NCBI RefSeq assembly: GCF_006539145.1
Contig: NZ_BJML01000003.1
Span: forward strand, 186,001 to 250,000
DNA length: 64,000 nt
Origin: Microbacterium testaceum
GTDB lineage: Bacteria > Actinomycetota > Actinomycetes > Actinomycetales > Microbacteriaceae
Direction of reading: 5' to 3'
The notes under the pieces: generated by a model
The model's database searches: none
Seen by the model: only the letters and a program-made list of their open reading frames with translations
Told to the model about the DNA's origin: nothing
In this document: positions 34,701 to 43,200 of the stretch, in pieces
Layout of the letters: every line of letters begins with the position of its first letter
Numbering within the stretch: the stretch's first letter is position 1
Translations under genes and position numbers: made by a program

Positions 34701-36397
34701 GGGATGGTGCCGCCGCTGGTGACCGCGACACGCTGTGCGCCCGGCCGCCCGGTCAGCGTGCCCGCGTCGCGATCCCACACCAGACGCGGCCGCAGCTCGG
34801 CGAACTCGTCGGAGGGATAGCGACCGGCCAGCAGGTCGAGGGTGGCCTCGTAGGCGGAGCGCGGAAGCGAACGGAACGGCGCGCTGCGCTTGACCGTCTC
34901 GAACCACTCCTCGACGTCGATGGACCCGAGGGCCGAGGCGGCGACGGTCTGCTGGGCGAGGATGTCGAGGGGATTCTGCGGCACCGAGATGGCCTCGATA
35001 CGCCCCGCCAACATGCGCTCGGTGACGACGGCGGTGTGCAGGACGTCACTGCGGTGCTTGGGGAAGAGCGCGGCTCGGCTGACCTCGCCGACCTGGTGGC
35101 CGGCGCGGCCGACGCGCTGCAGACCGGATGCCGCGCTGGGCGGCGACTCCACCTGGATGACCAGGTCGACGGACCCCATGTCGATACCGAGCTCGAGGCT
35201 GCTCGTGGCGACGACGCAGCGCAGGGTGCCAGACTTCAGCTCGTCTTCGACCTGAGCGCGCTGCTCCTTGGACACGGAGCCGTGGTGGGCCTTCGCAAGG
35301 ATGGCGGCGACACCCTCAGAAGAACCCGCCTGCGCCATCGTGGCCGCGGGCACCGTGGGTTCGGGGACGTCGATGCCCTGCCGTTCGGCGTAGATCTCGT
35401 TCAGGCGACCAGTAAGGCGCTCGGCGAGGCGGCGCGAGTTGGCGAAGACGATGGTCGAGCGTCGCTCGAGGATGCGGTCGACGATCGCCTCTTCGACGTG
35501 CGGCCACACCGAGCCCGACACCTCGGTGCTCTCGGGGCGGTCGGAGAACCATTCGCCGTCACCCGCCTCGTCGGGGGCAGGAGACCCCGGTGGAGGAGGC
35601 GGATTGAGCATGTCGTCGACCGGGACCACGACGGAGAGGTCGAAGGCCTTGGTGGCCTTGGGAGCGACGATGTCGACCGGCTGCGCGCCGCCCAGGAACC
35701 GCGCCACCTCGTCGATCGGCCGGACCGTCGCCGAGAGGCCGATGCGCTGTGCGGGCTTGTCGAGCAGGGCGTCGAGACGCTCGAGGCTCACCGCCAGGTG
35801 AGCACCGCGCTTGGTCGCCGCGACAGCGTGCACCTCGTCGATGATGACGGTGTGCACGCCGCGCAGGGTCTCGGCCGCCTGGCTCGTGAGCATGAGGTAC
35901 AGCGACTCGGGCGTCGTGATGAGGATGTCGGGCGGGGCCGTTACGAGCTTGCGGCGGTCGCCCGAGCTCGTGTCTCCCGAGCGCACTCCCACGGTCACCG
36001 AGGGCACTTCGATGCCGAGGCGGCGAGCGGACTGACCGATACCGACGAGGGGCGAGCGGAGGTTGCGCTCCACGTCGACGCCGAGAGCCTTCAGCGGAGA
36101 GATGTAGAGGATGCGGGTGTCGGTGGGGATCGCCTTGGGGGCTTTCGGCGCCGAACGCCGGCCGCGCGGCGAGGGAGCGGCATCCGGGACCTGGGGGCCC
36201 TTCTCGCGGAACACCCGGTCGATCGCGAAGAGGAACGCCGACAGCGTCTTGCCCGAACCGGTCGGGGCGACCACGAGGGCGTTGCGGCCCGACGAGACGG
36301 ACTCCCAGGCCCCCTTCTGCGCGTTGGTGGGCGCCGAGAAGGCGCCACGGAACCAGTCCTGCGTCGCAGGACCGAATCTCTCCAGCACGTCGGCCAT
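31715..36397 (-). CDS. lhr: Lhr-type ATP-dependent DNA helicase
   Basis: A 1560-residue superfamily 2 helicase. Walker A APTGSGKT has K50, the DEVH box is at 187-190, SATVRP is motif III, and the second RecA domain carries IVFANSRRLAERL and VQRVGRAGHQVG. The long C-terminal region is the Lhr core/extension found in full-length bacterial Lhr (about 1500 residues). Lhr unwinds RNA-DNA hybrids and branched DNA in repair. ATG 36397 follows GAGGAT by 6 bases. Overlap with the DNA glycosylase gene supports a repair role. Confidence 0.95.
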   Translation of the reverse strand: MADVLERFGPATQDWFRGAFSAPTNAQKGAWESVSSGRNALVVAPTGSGKTLSAFLFAIDRVFREKGPQVPDAAPSPRGRRSAPKAPKAIPTDTRILYISPLKALGVDVERNLRSPLVGIGQSARRLGIEVPSVTVGVRSGDTSSGDRRKLVTAPPDILITTPESLYLMLTSQAAETLRGVHTVIIDEVHAVAATKRGAHLAVSLERLDALLDKPAQRIGLSATVRPIDEVARFLGGAQPVDIVAPKATKAFDLSVVVPVDDMLNPPPPPGSPAPDEAGDGEWFSDRPESTEVSGSVWPHVEEAIVDRILERRSTIVFANSRRLAERLTGRLNEIYAERQGIDVPEPTVPAATMAQAGSSEGVAAILAKAHHGSVSKEQRAQVEDELKSGTLRCVVATSSLELGIDMGSVDLVIQVESPPSAASGLQRVGRAGHQVGEVSRAALFPKHRSDVLHTAVVTERMLAGRIEAISVPQNPLDILAQQTVAASALGSIDVEEWFETVKRSAPFRSLPRSAYEATLDLLAGRYPSDEFAELRPRLVWDRDAGTLTGRPGAQRVAVTSGGTIPDRGLFGVFVAGESQNARVGELDEEMVYESRVNDVFTLGTTSWRIVEITHDRVNVLPAFGQPGKLPFWHGDGIGRPAELGEALGKFSRDLAAADRGTAEERLRESGLDDNAITNLLAYLAEQREATGTLPTDRTLTVERSRDEVGDWRIILHSPYGMQVHSPWALAVNARIRERLGVEGAAVASDDGIIARVPDAAAEPPGADLFVFEPDELEQIVTDEVGGSSLFASRFRECAARALLLPRLNPNRRSPLWQQRQRSAQLLEVAKRHPAFPIILETLREVLQDVYDLPALLRLTRQIGERKIRLVEITTSQPSPYARDLLFGYVGAFMYEGDSPLAERRAAALSVDPALLSELLGKVEMRELLDPDVIAQFEREAQRLDPDRRARGVEGVADLLRILGPLDATEVAARLDTDGDALVDAEQHLAALVDDRRAIRVTIAGISRTAGIEDAGRLRDALGAALPVGIPHAFLEPFPDPLGDLVARFARTHAPFATDAVAERLGVGVAVARLTLQRLESQGRLASGFFLPEASGGSRGDETEWCDVEVLRRLRMRSLAAIRGSVEPVPPAAYARFLPVWQHVGRPLEGIDGVLAVIEQLAGVPIPASAWESLVLPSRVLDYSPALLDELTATGEVVWSGHGTLPGRDGWIALHPAEAAPFTLQDPEDTDDPAPDSLEARIIAALEGGGAYFATQLKQLAGAENEQSVNDALWALTWAGRVTNDTFAPVRTLLSGSGQSHRVARRAPRARMYRGATMPRSSSTPRPPSLGGRWSLLPEREQDPATRATATASLLLDRYGVVTRGAVQSEGVPGGFAQVYRILAGFEEAGHCRRGYVIEKLGAAQFAASATVDRLREFAAVADPPPLRTVTLAATDPANPYGAALGWPAIEGVTHRPGRKAGGLVVLVDGELTLYLERGGRSALAFTDDEAVLQAAARHLAETAKKRRLETLTVEQVNGEFVYGTAVGRALREGGFVESPKGLTLRKLTAGDTLREAARA

Positions 36398-36514
36398 GCC
36401 GACATCCTCTCCCGGACCTCCGACATCGGGTCGGGGTTGACGTTCGCTCGCCGCGGAACGTCCTCGTCGTACGTGGTTTCCGTCGGCCGGTCCGACTGCC
36501 GAGAGATCGGGCGA

Positions 36515-38110
36515 TCATTCGGGGAGCTCTCGCAGCCGTCCCTCTCGCAGCTCGAGCCGCAGATCGAGATCGAGTCGCGACAGGAACGCATCGTCGTGAC
36601 TGACCACCACCACAGCGCCCCGGTACGCGCGCACCGCGGCGACCACCGCGTCGACGGTGTCGAGGTCGAGGTTGTTCGTCGGTTCGTCGAGCACGAGCAG
36701 CTGGGGCGGCGGGTCGGCCAGCAGCAGTCGGGCCAACGCCACGCGGAACCTCTCGCCCCCCGACAGCGACGACACCGCCCGCGTCACCGTGTCTCCCCGC
36801 AGGAGGAACCGTGCCAAGCGGTCGCGCACCTCTCCGGAAGGCGCGGCGGGTGACGCAGCCCGGACGTTCTCGAGCGCGGACGCGTCATCGTCGAGGCCGT
36901 CGAGGCGCTGGGGCAGGTAGCCGACCCGGTCCACGTACACGCGGCCATGGAGGGATGCCGGGTCATCGGTGCCGTGGACGAGGCGCTCGAGCAGTGTTGT
37001 CTTGCCGGCGCCGTTGGGGCCGACGAGGGCGAGGCGTTCGCGTCCCGTGACGATCCACTCGCGCTCGCCGTCCCCCACCGCGAGGACCCGACGCGCGGCG
37101 GCGTTGTCCGGATCGGGCAGGTCGACGCGCACCACGTCGTCGTCGCGAACGCGTGCGGAGGCCTCCGTGAGGGCCGAGCGCGCTGAATCCTCCTTTCCCT
37201 GCATCTGCGTGCGCAGACGCCCCGCGCTGATCTGTGCGGCGTTCGCGCGCATCCCCGCGAACATCTTGGGAACGCGTTTCTCGATCTCGGCCTTGTGCGC
37301 GACGCGGGTGCGGGTGGCGAGCTTGTCCTGCGCCTGGATGCGCTCGCGCCGCTCGCGGCGGAACGCCTGGGCGGCGTCGCGTTCGGCGCGCAGGGCGGCC
37401 TCCTGCTCCGCGTCTCGATGCGCTCGCCACGCGCTGTACGGTCCGCCGACGACGCTCAGGGAGTGGGCGTACAGCTCGGCGGTGGCATCCATCAGCTCGA
37501 GAAGGCCGATGTCGTGGCTGACGACGACGAGCGCGCCCGGCCAGGAGCGCACGAGCTCGCCGACGCGCGCACGCGCCTCGCGGTCGAGGTCGTTCGTGGG
37601 CTCGTCGAGCAGAGTCACGGCCGCACGGGAGGAGCGCAGGCCGAGGAGCGCGGCGAGCGCGGCCTCGCCGCCCGACAACTGCCCGACCGTCCGATCGAGC
37701 GCTTGCGCCGGAAGGCCCGCGTCGGCCAGCAGTGCCTCCGCTCTCGCTTCGACGTCCCAGTCGTCGCCGACGGCGTCGAAATGTCGCGGATCGACGTCGC
37801 CGGCCTCGATGGCGCGCAGCGCACGGAGGGGCTCCTCCACTCCGAGGAGGGAGGCGACGGAACGGGCGGGGTCGACGGCGAGGCGTTGCGGCAGGATCGC
37901 AACCGGTCCGGAGGTCGACACCTGCCCGGACGTGGGGGCGATCAGCCCGGCGGCGACGCGCAGCAACGTCGACTTGCCGGCGCCGTTGCGGCCGACAAGG
38001 CCCGTGCGGCCGACACCGATCGAGCCCGACACGTCGTCGAGCGCGACGCTGCCGTCCGGCCAGACCAGGCGGACACGGTCGAAAAGGAGGGAGGAACGAG
38101 GGGAGGACAC
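36515..38110 (-). CDS. ABC-F family ATPase
   Basis: A 531-residue protein with two ABC domains in one chain and no membrane region. First domain: Walker A GRNGAGKST (about 40-48), LSGGEAAL signature, DEPTNDLD. Second: GPNGAGKTT, LSGGERFRVALAR, DEPTNNLD. The linker around 235-300 is arginine- and lysine-rich, as in ABC-F proteins that act on the ribosome (translation factors or ribosome-protecting antibiotic resistance). Which of these applies cannot be told. GTG 38110 is the start. Confidence 0.92.
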   Translation of the reverse strand: MSSPRSSLLFDRVRLVWPDGSVALDDVSGSIGVGRTGLVGRNGAGKSTLLRVAAGLIAPTSGQVSTSGPVAILPQRLAVDPARSVASLLGVEEPLRALRAIEAGDVDPRHFDAVGDDWDVEARAEALLADAGLPAQALDRTVGQLSGGEAALAALLGLRSSRAAVTLLDEPTNDLDREARARVGELVRSWPGALVVVSHDIGLLELMDATAELYAHSLSVVGGPYSAWRAHRDAEQEAALRAERDAAQAFRRERRERIQAQDKLATRTRVAHKAEIEKRVPKMFAGMRANAAQISAGRLRTQMQGKEDSARSALTEASARVRDDDVVRVDLPDPDNAAARRVLAVGDGEREWIVTGRERLALVGPNGAGKTTLLERLVHGTDDPASLHGRVYVDRVGYLPQRLDGLDDDASALENVRAASPAAPSGEVRDRLARFLLRGDTVTRAVSSLSGGERFRVALARLLLADPPPQLLVLDEPTNNLDLDTVDAVVAAVRAYRGAVVVVSHDDAFLSRLDLDLRLELREGRLRELPE

Positions 38111-38311
38111 GAGAGGACTCCGATGGCGCGGGATGCGCGGACACCGGACCCGTCCGCGTCAGCGGAGGGCGGCCGAGGAAACGGCGGGTCGACGGGTCAG
38201 CGCGCGGACAGGGGCGCGGAAGCGTCGACGTTCTTCACCGGAGGAGACCTCGTTCTCGGGGGCGGGGGAGTGACCACGATAGTCGACGGGCGTCCCCTGC
38301 GGTACCCCGCC

Positions 38312-38977
38312 TCAGGTGACGGCGGCCCCGACCTGGTCGGCCAGACGCGCGTCGAGGAACGCCCGAACGTCGTCGAGTTCGTCTTGCGAGATGGAGTGGG
38401 TCAGCCCGGGGTACACGCGTCCGCTCAGTTCGCTGTGACCGGGCAGCCACTGCGACGTGAGGTCGACCAACGGTGCGGGTATGACGTCGTCGGCTGCGCC
38501 GCGGCCCCAGAACACCGGTGGCCGGCGCTGAGCGAGAACGGCATCGCCCGGGAGCTCGCCGCCCGCCGCGTAGCCGGCGAGGACGACGGCGAAAGACACC
38601 GCGTCGGGATCGACGCGCAGGGTCTGCAGCGCGACAGCGCCGCCCTGAGAGAACCCGAGCAGGCCCACGCGCGCCGAGCCGACGGCATCCTGCACCCAGG
38701 CGAGAACCGCCTGAGCGGCGAGCGTGACGGCCGCCGGGTCGCGCCCGTCGAGTCCCTCGATCGGGTACCACGAGGCGCCGGGAGTGGGCCACGGCGGCGC
38801 GAGCGGAGCCCGCACGCTCGCGACGACGAAGGAATCGGGCAGATACGGCACCAGGCCGAACAGGTCGTGTTCGTCTGACCCGTAGCCGTGCAGCAGCACC
38901 AGCACCGGCCGGTCGCCCCGCTCGGCAGGCGACACGGACCACCGCACGACGGACGGATCGAGGGAGGGGTGGCTCAT
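38312..38977 (-). CDS. Phospholipase/carboxylesterase family alpha/beta hydrolase
   Basis: A 221-residue cytoplasmic esterase of the Abhydrolase_2 type: LVLLHGYGSDEHDL (oxyanion), GLLGFSQGGAVAL (nucleophile Ser in GFSQG, about 118-122), the acid in RGAADDVIP and His in GLTHSIS. Substrate may be an acyl ester or phospholipid. ATG 38977 follows AACAAT by 6 bases; a longer frame upstream runs through the repeat region and is rejected. Confidence 0.88.
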   Translation of the reverse strand: MSHPSLDPSVVRWSVSPAERGDRPVLVLLHGYGSDEHDLFGLVPYLPDSFVVASVRAPLAPPWPTPGASWYPIEGLDGRDPAAVTLAAQAVLAWVQDAVGSARVGLLGFSQGGAVALQTLRVDPDAVSFAVVLAGYAAGGELPGDAVLAQRRPPVFWGRGAADDVIPAPLVDLTSQWLPGHSELSGRVYPGLTHSISQDELDDVRAFLDARLADQVGAAVT

Positions 38978-39036
38978 ATCGCCATTGTTGCAAAGGCCTC
39001 CGACATCGCGGCGGGATCGGACCGCGGCGCTCTCCG

Positions 39037-39252
39037 CCGGGTGCGGTGCGGGTGCGGTGCGGGAGCGGGTGCGAGTGCGGGAGGGGAGGAGATTCCGGGA
39101 GCGGAGGGTTCTCCGCCGCACGTGGATCCTCCCGAGACCGGATTTCCTCCCGAGAGCAGGGGGCATCGCGGCGAGGCGGAGGGGAGGGAATACCGGGAGT
39201 GGAGGATTCGCGACCGCGCAGGACCTCCGAGGACGGAATCTCCTCCCGCGAG
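39037..39252. repeat. Intergenic repeat cluster (355-base gap 38978-39332)
   Basis: 39037-39080 is a degenerate tandem of GTGCGG-like hexamers. Then four related blocks alternate in orientation: GGGGAGGAGATTCCGGGA (39083-39100, plus), CCGGATTTCCTCCCGAG (39138-39154, minus), GGGGAGGGAATACCGGGAG (39181-39199, plus) and GACGGAATCTCCTCCCGCG (39232-39250, minus). Neighbouring copies could pair into hairpins. No gene is seen in the gap. Confidence 0.6.
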
Positions 39253-39320
39253 CGGCGGAGAACACGACCGGCACGTGGACCGTCCGCGCGGGACACGCGG
39301 CACGCGGGGCGGACGGTTGA

Positions 39321-39326
39321 TATACA
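39321..39326 (+). promoter_or_regulatory. -10 box of the DUF4916/NUDIX gene
   Basis: TATACA, 6 bases, then ATG 39333; GTTGATATACA is unusually AT-rich here. Confidence 0.5.
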
Positions 39327-39332
39327 GGGAGC

Positions 39333-39947
39333 ATGCCCGTGCGCACTCCCGATCCCGAACCCGACGACAACGGCGACGAGCGCGAGTCGCTCTCGGCGTC
39401 TTTCTCCGGCGCGCAGAAGGGTCCGAACCCGAACCCGGGCTGGCTCAGCGAGGTCGAGCTCGCCGAGGCGCGACGCCGTCTTCCCATGCTCTACGTCGAA
39501 GCCCTGCCCGTTCGCACCGACGGCATGGGCGCGGTGACCCAGGTCGGCATCCTGCTCCGGGCCACGCCCCTCGGCGAGATGACCCGCACGCTCGTCTCGG
39601 GCCGGGTCCGCTACGGCGAGACCGTGCGCGACGCGCTGTTCCGTCACCTCGAGAACGACCTCGGCCCCATGGCCTTCCCGCTGCTGCCGCCCTCGCCGAC
39701 GCCGTTCACGGTGGCGGAGTACTTCCCGCTTCCCGGTGTCAGCGCCTTCCACGACGACCGGCAGCATGCCGTCGCCCTCGCCTTCGTGGTCCCGGTGACC
39801 GGTACCTGCGAGCCGCGTCAAGATGCGCTCGAGGTCACGTGGCTGTCTCCCGAGGAGGCGGCATCCGATGCCCTCTCCGACGAGATGGAGGGCGGCCGCG
39901 GCACGCTCATCCGTCAAGCGCTGGCCTCGGTGGGTGCACTGCGCTGA
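39333..39947 (+). CDS. NUDIX-like protein (DUF4916 type)
   Basis: A 204-residue protein. After an acidic 35-residue tail comes a NUDIX-fold domain with PGWLSEVELAEARRRLPMLY, VEALPVRTDGMG, and a modified Nudix box GRVRYGETVRDALFRHLEND (about 90-109), where the usual REUxEE becomes RHLEND. The catalytic acidic residues are reduced, so hydrolase activity is doubtful; DUF4916 members may bind rather than cleave nucleotides. The next gene (M3 peptidase) has its own -10 box. Confidence 0.8.
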   Translation: MPVRTPDPEPDDNGDERESLSASFSGAQKGPNPNPGWLSEVELAEARRRLPMLYVEALPVRTDGMGAVTQVGILLRATPLGEMTRTLVSGRVRYGETVRDALFRHLENDLGPMAFPLLPPSPTPFTVAEYFPLPGVSAFHDDRQHAVALAFVVPVTGTCEPRQDALEVTWLSPEEAASDALSDEMEGGRGTLIRQALASVGALR

Positions 39948-40015
39948 GGCTCCTTCCCCGCGGGGTCGATAGCGGATTCATCCCCCGCACCGTTGCCGCT
40001 GTCGGTGGCCCTGTC

Positions 40016-40021
40016 TAGGGT
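40016..40021 (+). promoter_or_regulatory. -10 box, leaderless M3 peptidase gene
   Basis: TAGGGT, 6 bases, then ATG 40028. Confidence 0.5.
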
Positions 40022-40027
40022 CGAGGA

Positions 40028-41950
40028 ATGGCGCATCCTTCCCCGGAACCCCTGTCCCTCCCGCACGATCTCGACGGGTGGAAGAGCTTCGCGGCCGATC
40101 GTCCCGCCGAACGCCTCCAGCGTGTGGCGGCGATCGACGCGCGACTCGTCGACGAACCCGAGCTGTCTCTGCAGGAGCGCCTCGCCCTGTGGAACGAGGC
40201 CGACATCGCGCTCGCCGAGGCCGCGGCTCCCTCGCACCTGATCAGCGAATCGCACCCGGATGCCGAGGTGCGCGACGCCGCCGAGAAGCAGGCGCAGGCC
40301 GTCGACGCGGTGCAGTCGCGGCGCGTTCTCGACCGAGGGCTGTGGGAGGTCTTCGCGGATGCCGACCCGTCGGGCCTCGCGCCCGATGAGCGGCGCTTCC
40401 TCGAGCAGGTGCGTCGCGACTTCCGTCGGGGCGGCGTGAATCTCCCCGATGCCGAGCGCGAGCGCGTCCGCGCACTCACCGATCGCGACACCGAGCTCTC
40501 GCTGGTCTTCTCTCGCAATATCCGGGAGGGCCGGCGAGAGGTGCGCGTCCCCGCGGCGTCGCTCGACGGCCTGCCCGCGGATTTCCTCGCCGAACACCCC
40601 TCCGACGCCGAGGGGATGGTCACCCTCACGACCGAGTACACCGACCTCATGCCGGTTCGGGAATACGCGCGGAATCGCGGGGTCCGGCACGAGCTCATGG
40701 GGGTGTACAACGACCTCGCGTGGCCGGTGAACGAGCCCGTCCTCGCCGAGCTGCTCGCGGTGCGCGCGGAGCGGGCCACCCTCCTGGGTTACGGCGACTG
40801 GGCCGATTACGAGACCGAGACGCGCATGATCGGTTCGAGCGCGGCCGTGCGCGCGTTCCTCGACCGCGTCGCCGACGCGGTCGCCCCGGCGGCGGCCGAC
40901 GAATACGATCGCGTGCTCGCGCGCCTGCGTCGCGACGACCCCGACGCCGACGCGGTGACGATCGCCGACTTCTGGTACGTCCTCGGCGCCCTCAAGCGCG
41001 AAGAATACGACGTCGACGCGCAGCTCGTCCGGTCGTACTTCCGCTTCGATCGCGTGCTCGAGGGCGTGCTCAACACCACCGGACGCCTGCTCGACGTGCG
41101 GTACATCCCGGTCGACGCGCCCTCGTGGCACGATGACGTCCGCACCTACGACGTGGTCCGCGGCGACGATCGACTCGGGCGCATCCACCTCGACCTGCAC
41201 CCGCGCGACGGCAAGTACAACCACGCGGCGTGCTTCGGGCTGGCCCCGGGCATCGCCGGTCGGTCGATGCCCGAGTCCGTGCTGCTCTGCAACTTCTCGC
41301 GAGGACTTTTGGAGCACGACGAGGTCGTGACCTTCTTCCACGAGTTCGGTCACCTCGTGCACGACATCCTCGGCGGTCACCAGAGGTGGGCGCGTTGGAC
41401 GGGCGTCGCGACCGAGTGGGACTTCGTCGAGGCCCCGAGCCAGCTCCTCGAAGAGTGGGCGTGGGATGCCGAGGCGCTTGCGTCCTTCGCCGTGAACGAC
41501 GCCGGGGAGCCGATCCCCGCCGATCTCGTCGCCCGCATGCGCACTGCCGACGCCTTCGGCCGGGGCCTCGAGGTCACGCGTCAGCTCGGCCACGCGACGA
41601 CCTCGTATCGTCTGCACGTGGACCGGCCGGACGACCTCGCCACCGCCGTCGACGGGTACTACCGGGCCGCCAGCCCGATCGCCCCTCTCGAGGGGGCGCA
41701 CTCGTACGCCGGTTTCGGTCATCTCACCGGGTACGGCGCGTGCTACTACACGTATCAGTGGAGTCTCGTGATCGCCCGCGATCTTCTCTCCGCGTTCGGC
41801 GACGACCTGTTCGACGTCGAGACGGCCACCCGCTACCGGCGCGAGATCCTCGAGCCCGGCGGAACGCGCGACGCCCGCGACCTTGTGAAGTCGTTCCTCG
41901 GTCGTGAGTCGACGTTCGACGCGTACCGCGACTGGCTCGCCGGAGCCTGA
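40028..41950 (+). CDS. M3 family oligoendopeptidase
   Basis: A 640-residue zinc metallopeptidase of the thimet oligopeptidase/dipeptidyl carboxypeptidase family. The active site is FFHEFGHLVHD with HEFGH at about 438-442, and the third ligand Glu lies in EAPSQLLEEWAWD. It also has GRIHLDLHPRDGKYNHAACF and GYGACYYTYQWS near the C-terminus. It degrades short peptides in the cytoplasm. No signal peptide. Length and motif order are normal for the family. The gene ends at a strong bidirectional hairpin. Confidence 0.92.
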   Translation: MAHPSPEPLSLPHDLDGWKSFAADRPAERLQRVAAIDARLVDEPELSLQERLALWNEADIALAEAAAPSHLISESHPDAEVRDAAEKQAQAVDAVQSRRVLDRGLWEVFADADPSGLAPDERRFLEQVRRDFRRGGVNLPDAERERVRALTDRDTELSLVFSRNIREGRREVRVPAASLDGLPADFLAEHPSDAEGMVTLTTEYTDLMPVREYARNRGVRHELMGVYNDLAWPVNEPVLAELLAVRAERATLLGYGDWADYETETRMIGSSAAVRAFLDRVADAVAPAAADEYDRVLARLRRDDPDADAVTIADFWYVLGALKREEYDVDAQLVRSYFRFDRVLEGVLNTTGRLLDVRYIPVDAPSWHDDVRTYDVVRGDDRLGRIHLDLHPRDGKYNHAACFGLAPGIAGRSMPESVLLCNFSRGLLEHDEVVTFFHEFGHLVHDILGGHQRWARWTGVATEWDFVEAPSQLLEEWAWDAEALASFAVNDAGEPIPADLVARMRTADAFGRGLEVTRQLGHATTSYRLHVDRPDDLATAVDGYYRAASPIAPLEGAHSYAGFGHLTGYGACYYTYQWSLVIARDLLSAFGDDLFDVETATRYRREILEPGGTRDARDLVKSFLGRESTFDAYRDWLAGA

Positions 41951-41959
41951 CGACGACGA

Positions 41960-41995
41960 AGGGCCGCGGCATCCCGATCCGGATGCCGCGGCCCT
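41960..41995. terminator. Bidirectional terminator, M3 peptidase and threonine aldolase genes
   Basis: A 15-bp perfect stem AGGGCCGCGGCATCC / GGATGCCGCGGCCCT with a 6-base loop, between two convergent stops. The arms again carry GGCATCC/GGATGCC. Confidence 0.75.
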
Positions 41996-42011
41996 CTCGA
42001 CCCGCGCAGGG

Positions 42012-43079
42012 TCAGGCGGTCGTCTCTCGTGCGATCGCGGCGACGAACGCGTCGATGTCGGCCTCGGTCGTGTCGAACGAGCACATCCATCGCACCTCGC
42101 GGCGCAGCTCGTCCCAGTCGTAGAAGCGGAAGCTCTGTCGAAGCCGGTCGGCGACCCCGGCGGGCAGCGTCGCGAAGACGCCGTTCGCCTGCGTGGGCTG
42201 GGTGAACTCGACGCCGTGGATCGACCCGTCCGCGAGACCGGTCTCGATGCCGGCGCGCAGGCGCTGCGCCATGGCGTTGGAGTGCCGGGCGTTGCGCAGC
42301 CACAGGTCGTTCTCGAGCAACGCGACCAGCTGTGCCGAGACGAAGCGCATCTTGCTGGACAGCTGCATGTCGAGCTTGCGCAGGTAGGTCAGGCCGGTGG
42401 ACGCCTCGGGATCGAGCACGACGATGGCCTCGCCGATCATGGCGCCGTTCTTGGTGCCGCCGAAGCTCAGGACATCGACGCCCGCATCGCGGGTGAAGGC
42501 GCGCAAGGGCACGTCGAGGGCGGCGGCGGCGTTGGCGATGCGCGCACCGTCCATGTGCAGGCGCATGCCGTGTCCGTGGGCGTGGGTCGCGAGCTCGCGG
42601 ATCTCCTCGACGCTGTAGAGAGTCCCGAGTTCCGTCGACTGGGTGATCGAGACGACCAGCGGCTGTGCGCGGTGTTCATCCCCCCAGCCCCAGGCCTCGC
42701 GGTCGACGAGTTCGGGGGTGAGCTTCCCATCGTCGGTGGGAACGGTGAGCAGTTTGATCCCACCCACCCGCTCGGGCGCTCCGCCCTCATCGACGTTGAT
42801 GTGAGCGGTGGATGCCGAGATCACGGCGCCCCAACGGGGGAGCATCGACTGCAGCCCCACGACGTTGGCGCCCGTGCCGTTGAACACCGGGTAGGCCTCG
42901 ACCCCCTCGCCGAGGAGCGAGACGAACAGCTCCTGCAGGCGGGCGGTGTAGACGTCCTCGCCGTAGGCGACCTGGTGGCCGTCGTTGGCGGCGGCGATCG
43001 CGGCGAGCACGTCGGGGTGGATTCCGGAGTAGTTGTCGGAGGCGAATCCGCGCACCGAGGAGTCGTGGAGGGTGGTCAC
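42012..43079 (-). CDS. Low-specificity threonine aldolase family (PLP)
   Basis: A 355-residue PLP enzyme of the beta-eliminating lyase/threonine aldolase family, cleaving (allo-)threonine to glycine and acetaldehyde. Visible blocks are FASDNYSGIHPDVLAAIAAA, GTGANVVGL, HMDGARIANAAAAL (Asp binding the PLP ring nitrogen) and SFGGTKNGAMIGE with the PLP lysine. GTG 43079 is 6 bases after TACGCT. A longer frame to 43259 runs antisense into the SNF2 gene and is rejected. Confidence 0.92.
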   Translation of the reverse strand: MTTLHDSSVRGFASDNYSGIHPDVLAAIAAANDGHQVAYGEDVYTARLQELFVSLLGEGVEAYPVFNGTGANVVGLQSMLPRWGAVISASTAHINVDEGGAPERVGGIKLLTVPTDDGKLTPELVDREAWGWGDEHRAQPLVVSITQSTELGTLYSVEEIRELATHAHGHGMRLHMDGARIANAAAALDVPLRAFTRDAGVDVLSFGGTKNGAMIGEAIVVLDPEASTGLTYLRKLDMQLSSKMRFVSAQLVALLENDLWLRNARHSNAMAQRLRAGIETGLADGSIHGVEFTQPTQANGVFATLPAGVADRLRQSFRFYDWDELRREVRWMCSFDTTEADIDAFVAAIARETTA

Positions 43080-43085
43080 TGTTCC

Positions 43086-43091
43086 AGCGTA
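43086..43091 (-). promoter_or_regulatory. -10 box, leaderless threonine aldolase gene
   Basis: TACGCT on the minus strand, 6 bases, then GTG 43079. Confidence 0.45.
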
Positions 43092-43200
43092 ACGACCGCC
43101 GGACGCGCCCCCTCCTCCCCCGCGAGGGATCTTCGCGCTTCGTCCCCTTTCCGCCCCCGCCCGGCGCTCGGGTGTCGGTGGGGGCGGGGAGAATGGCGGA

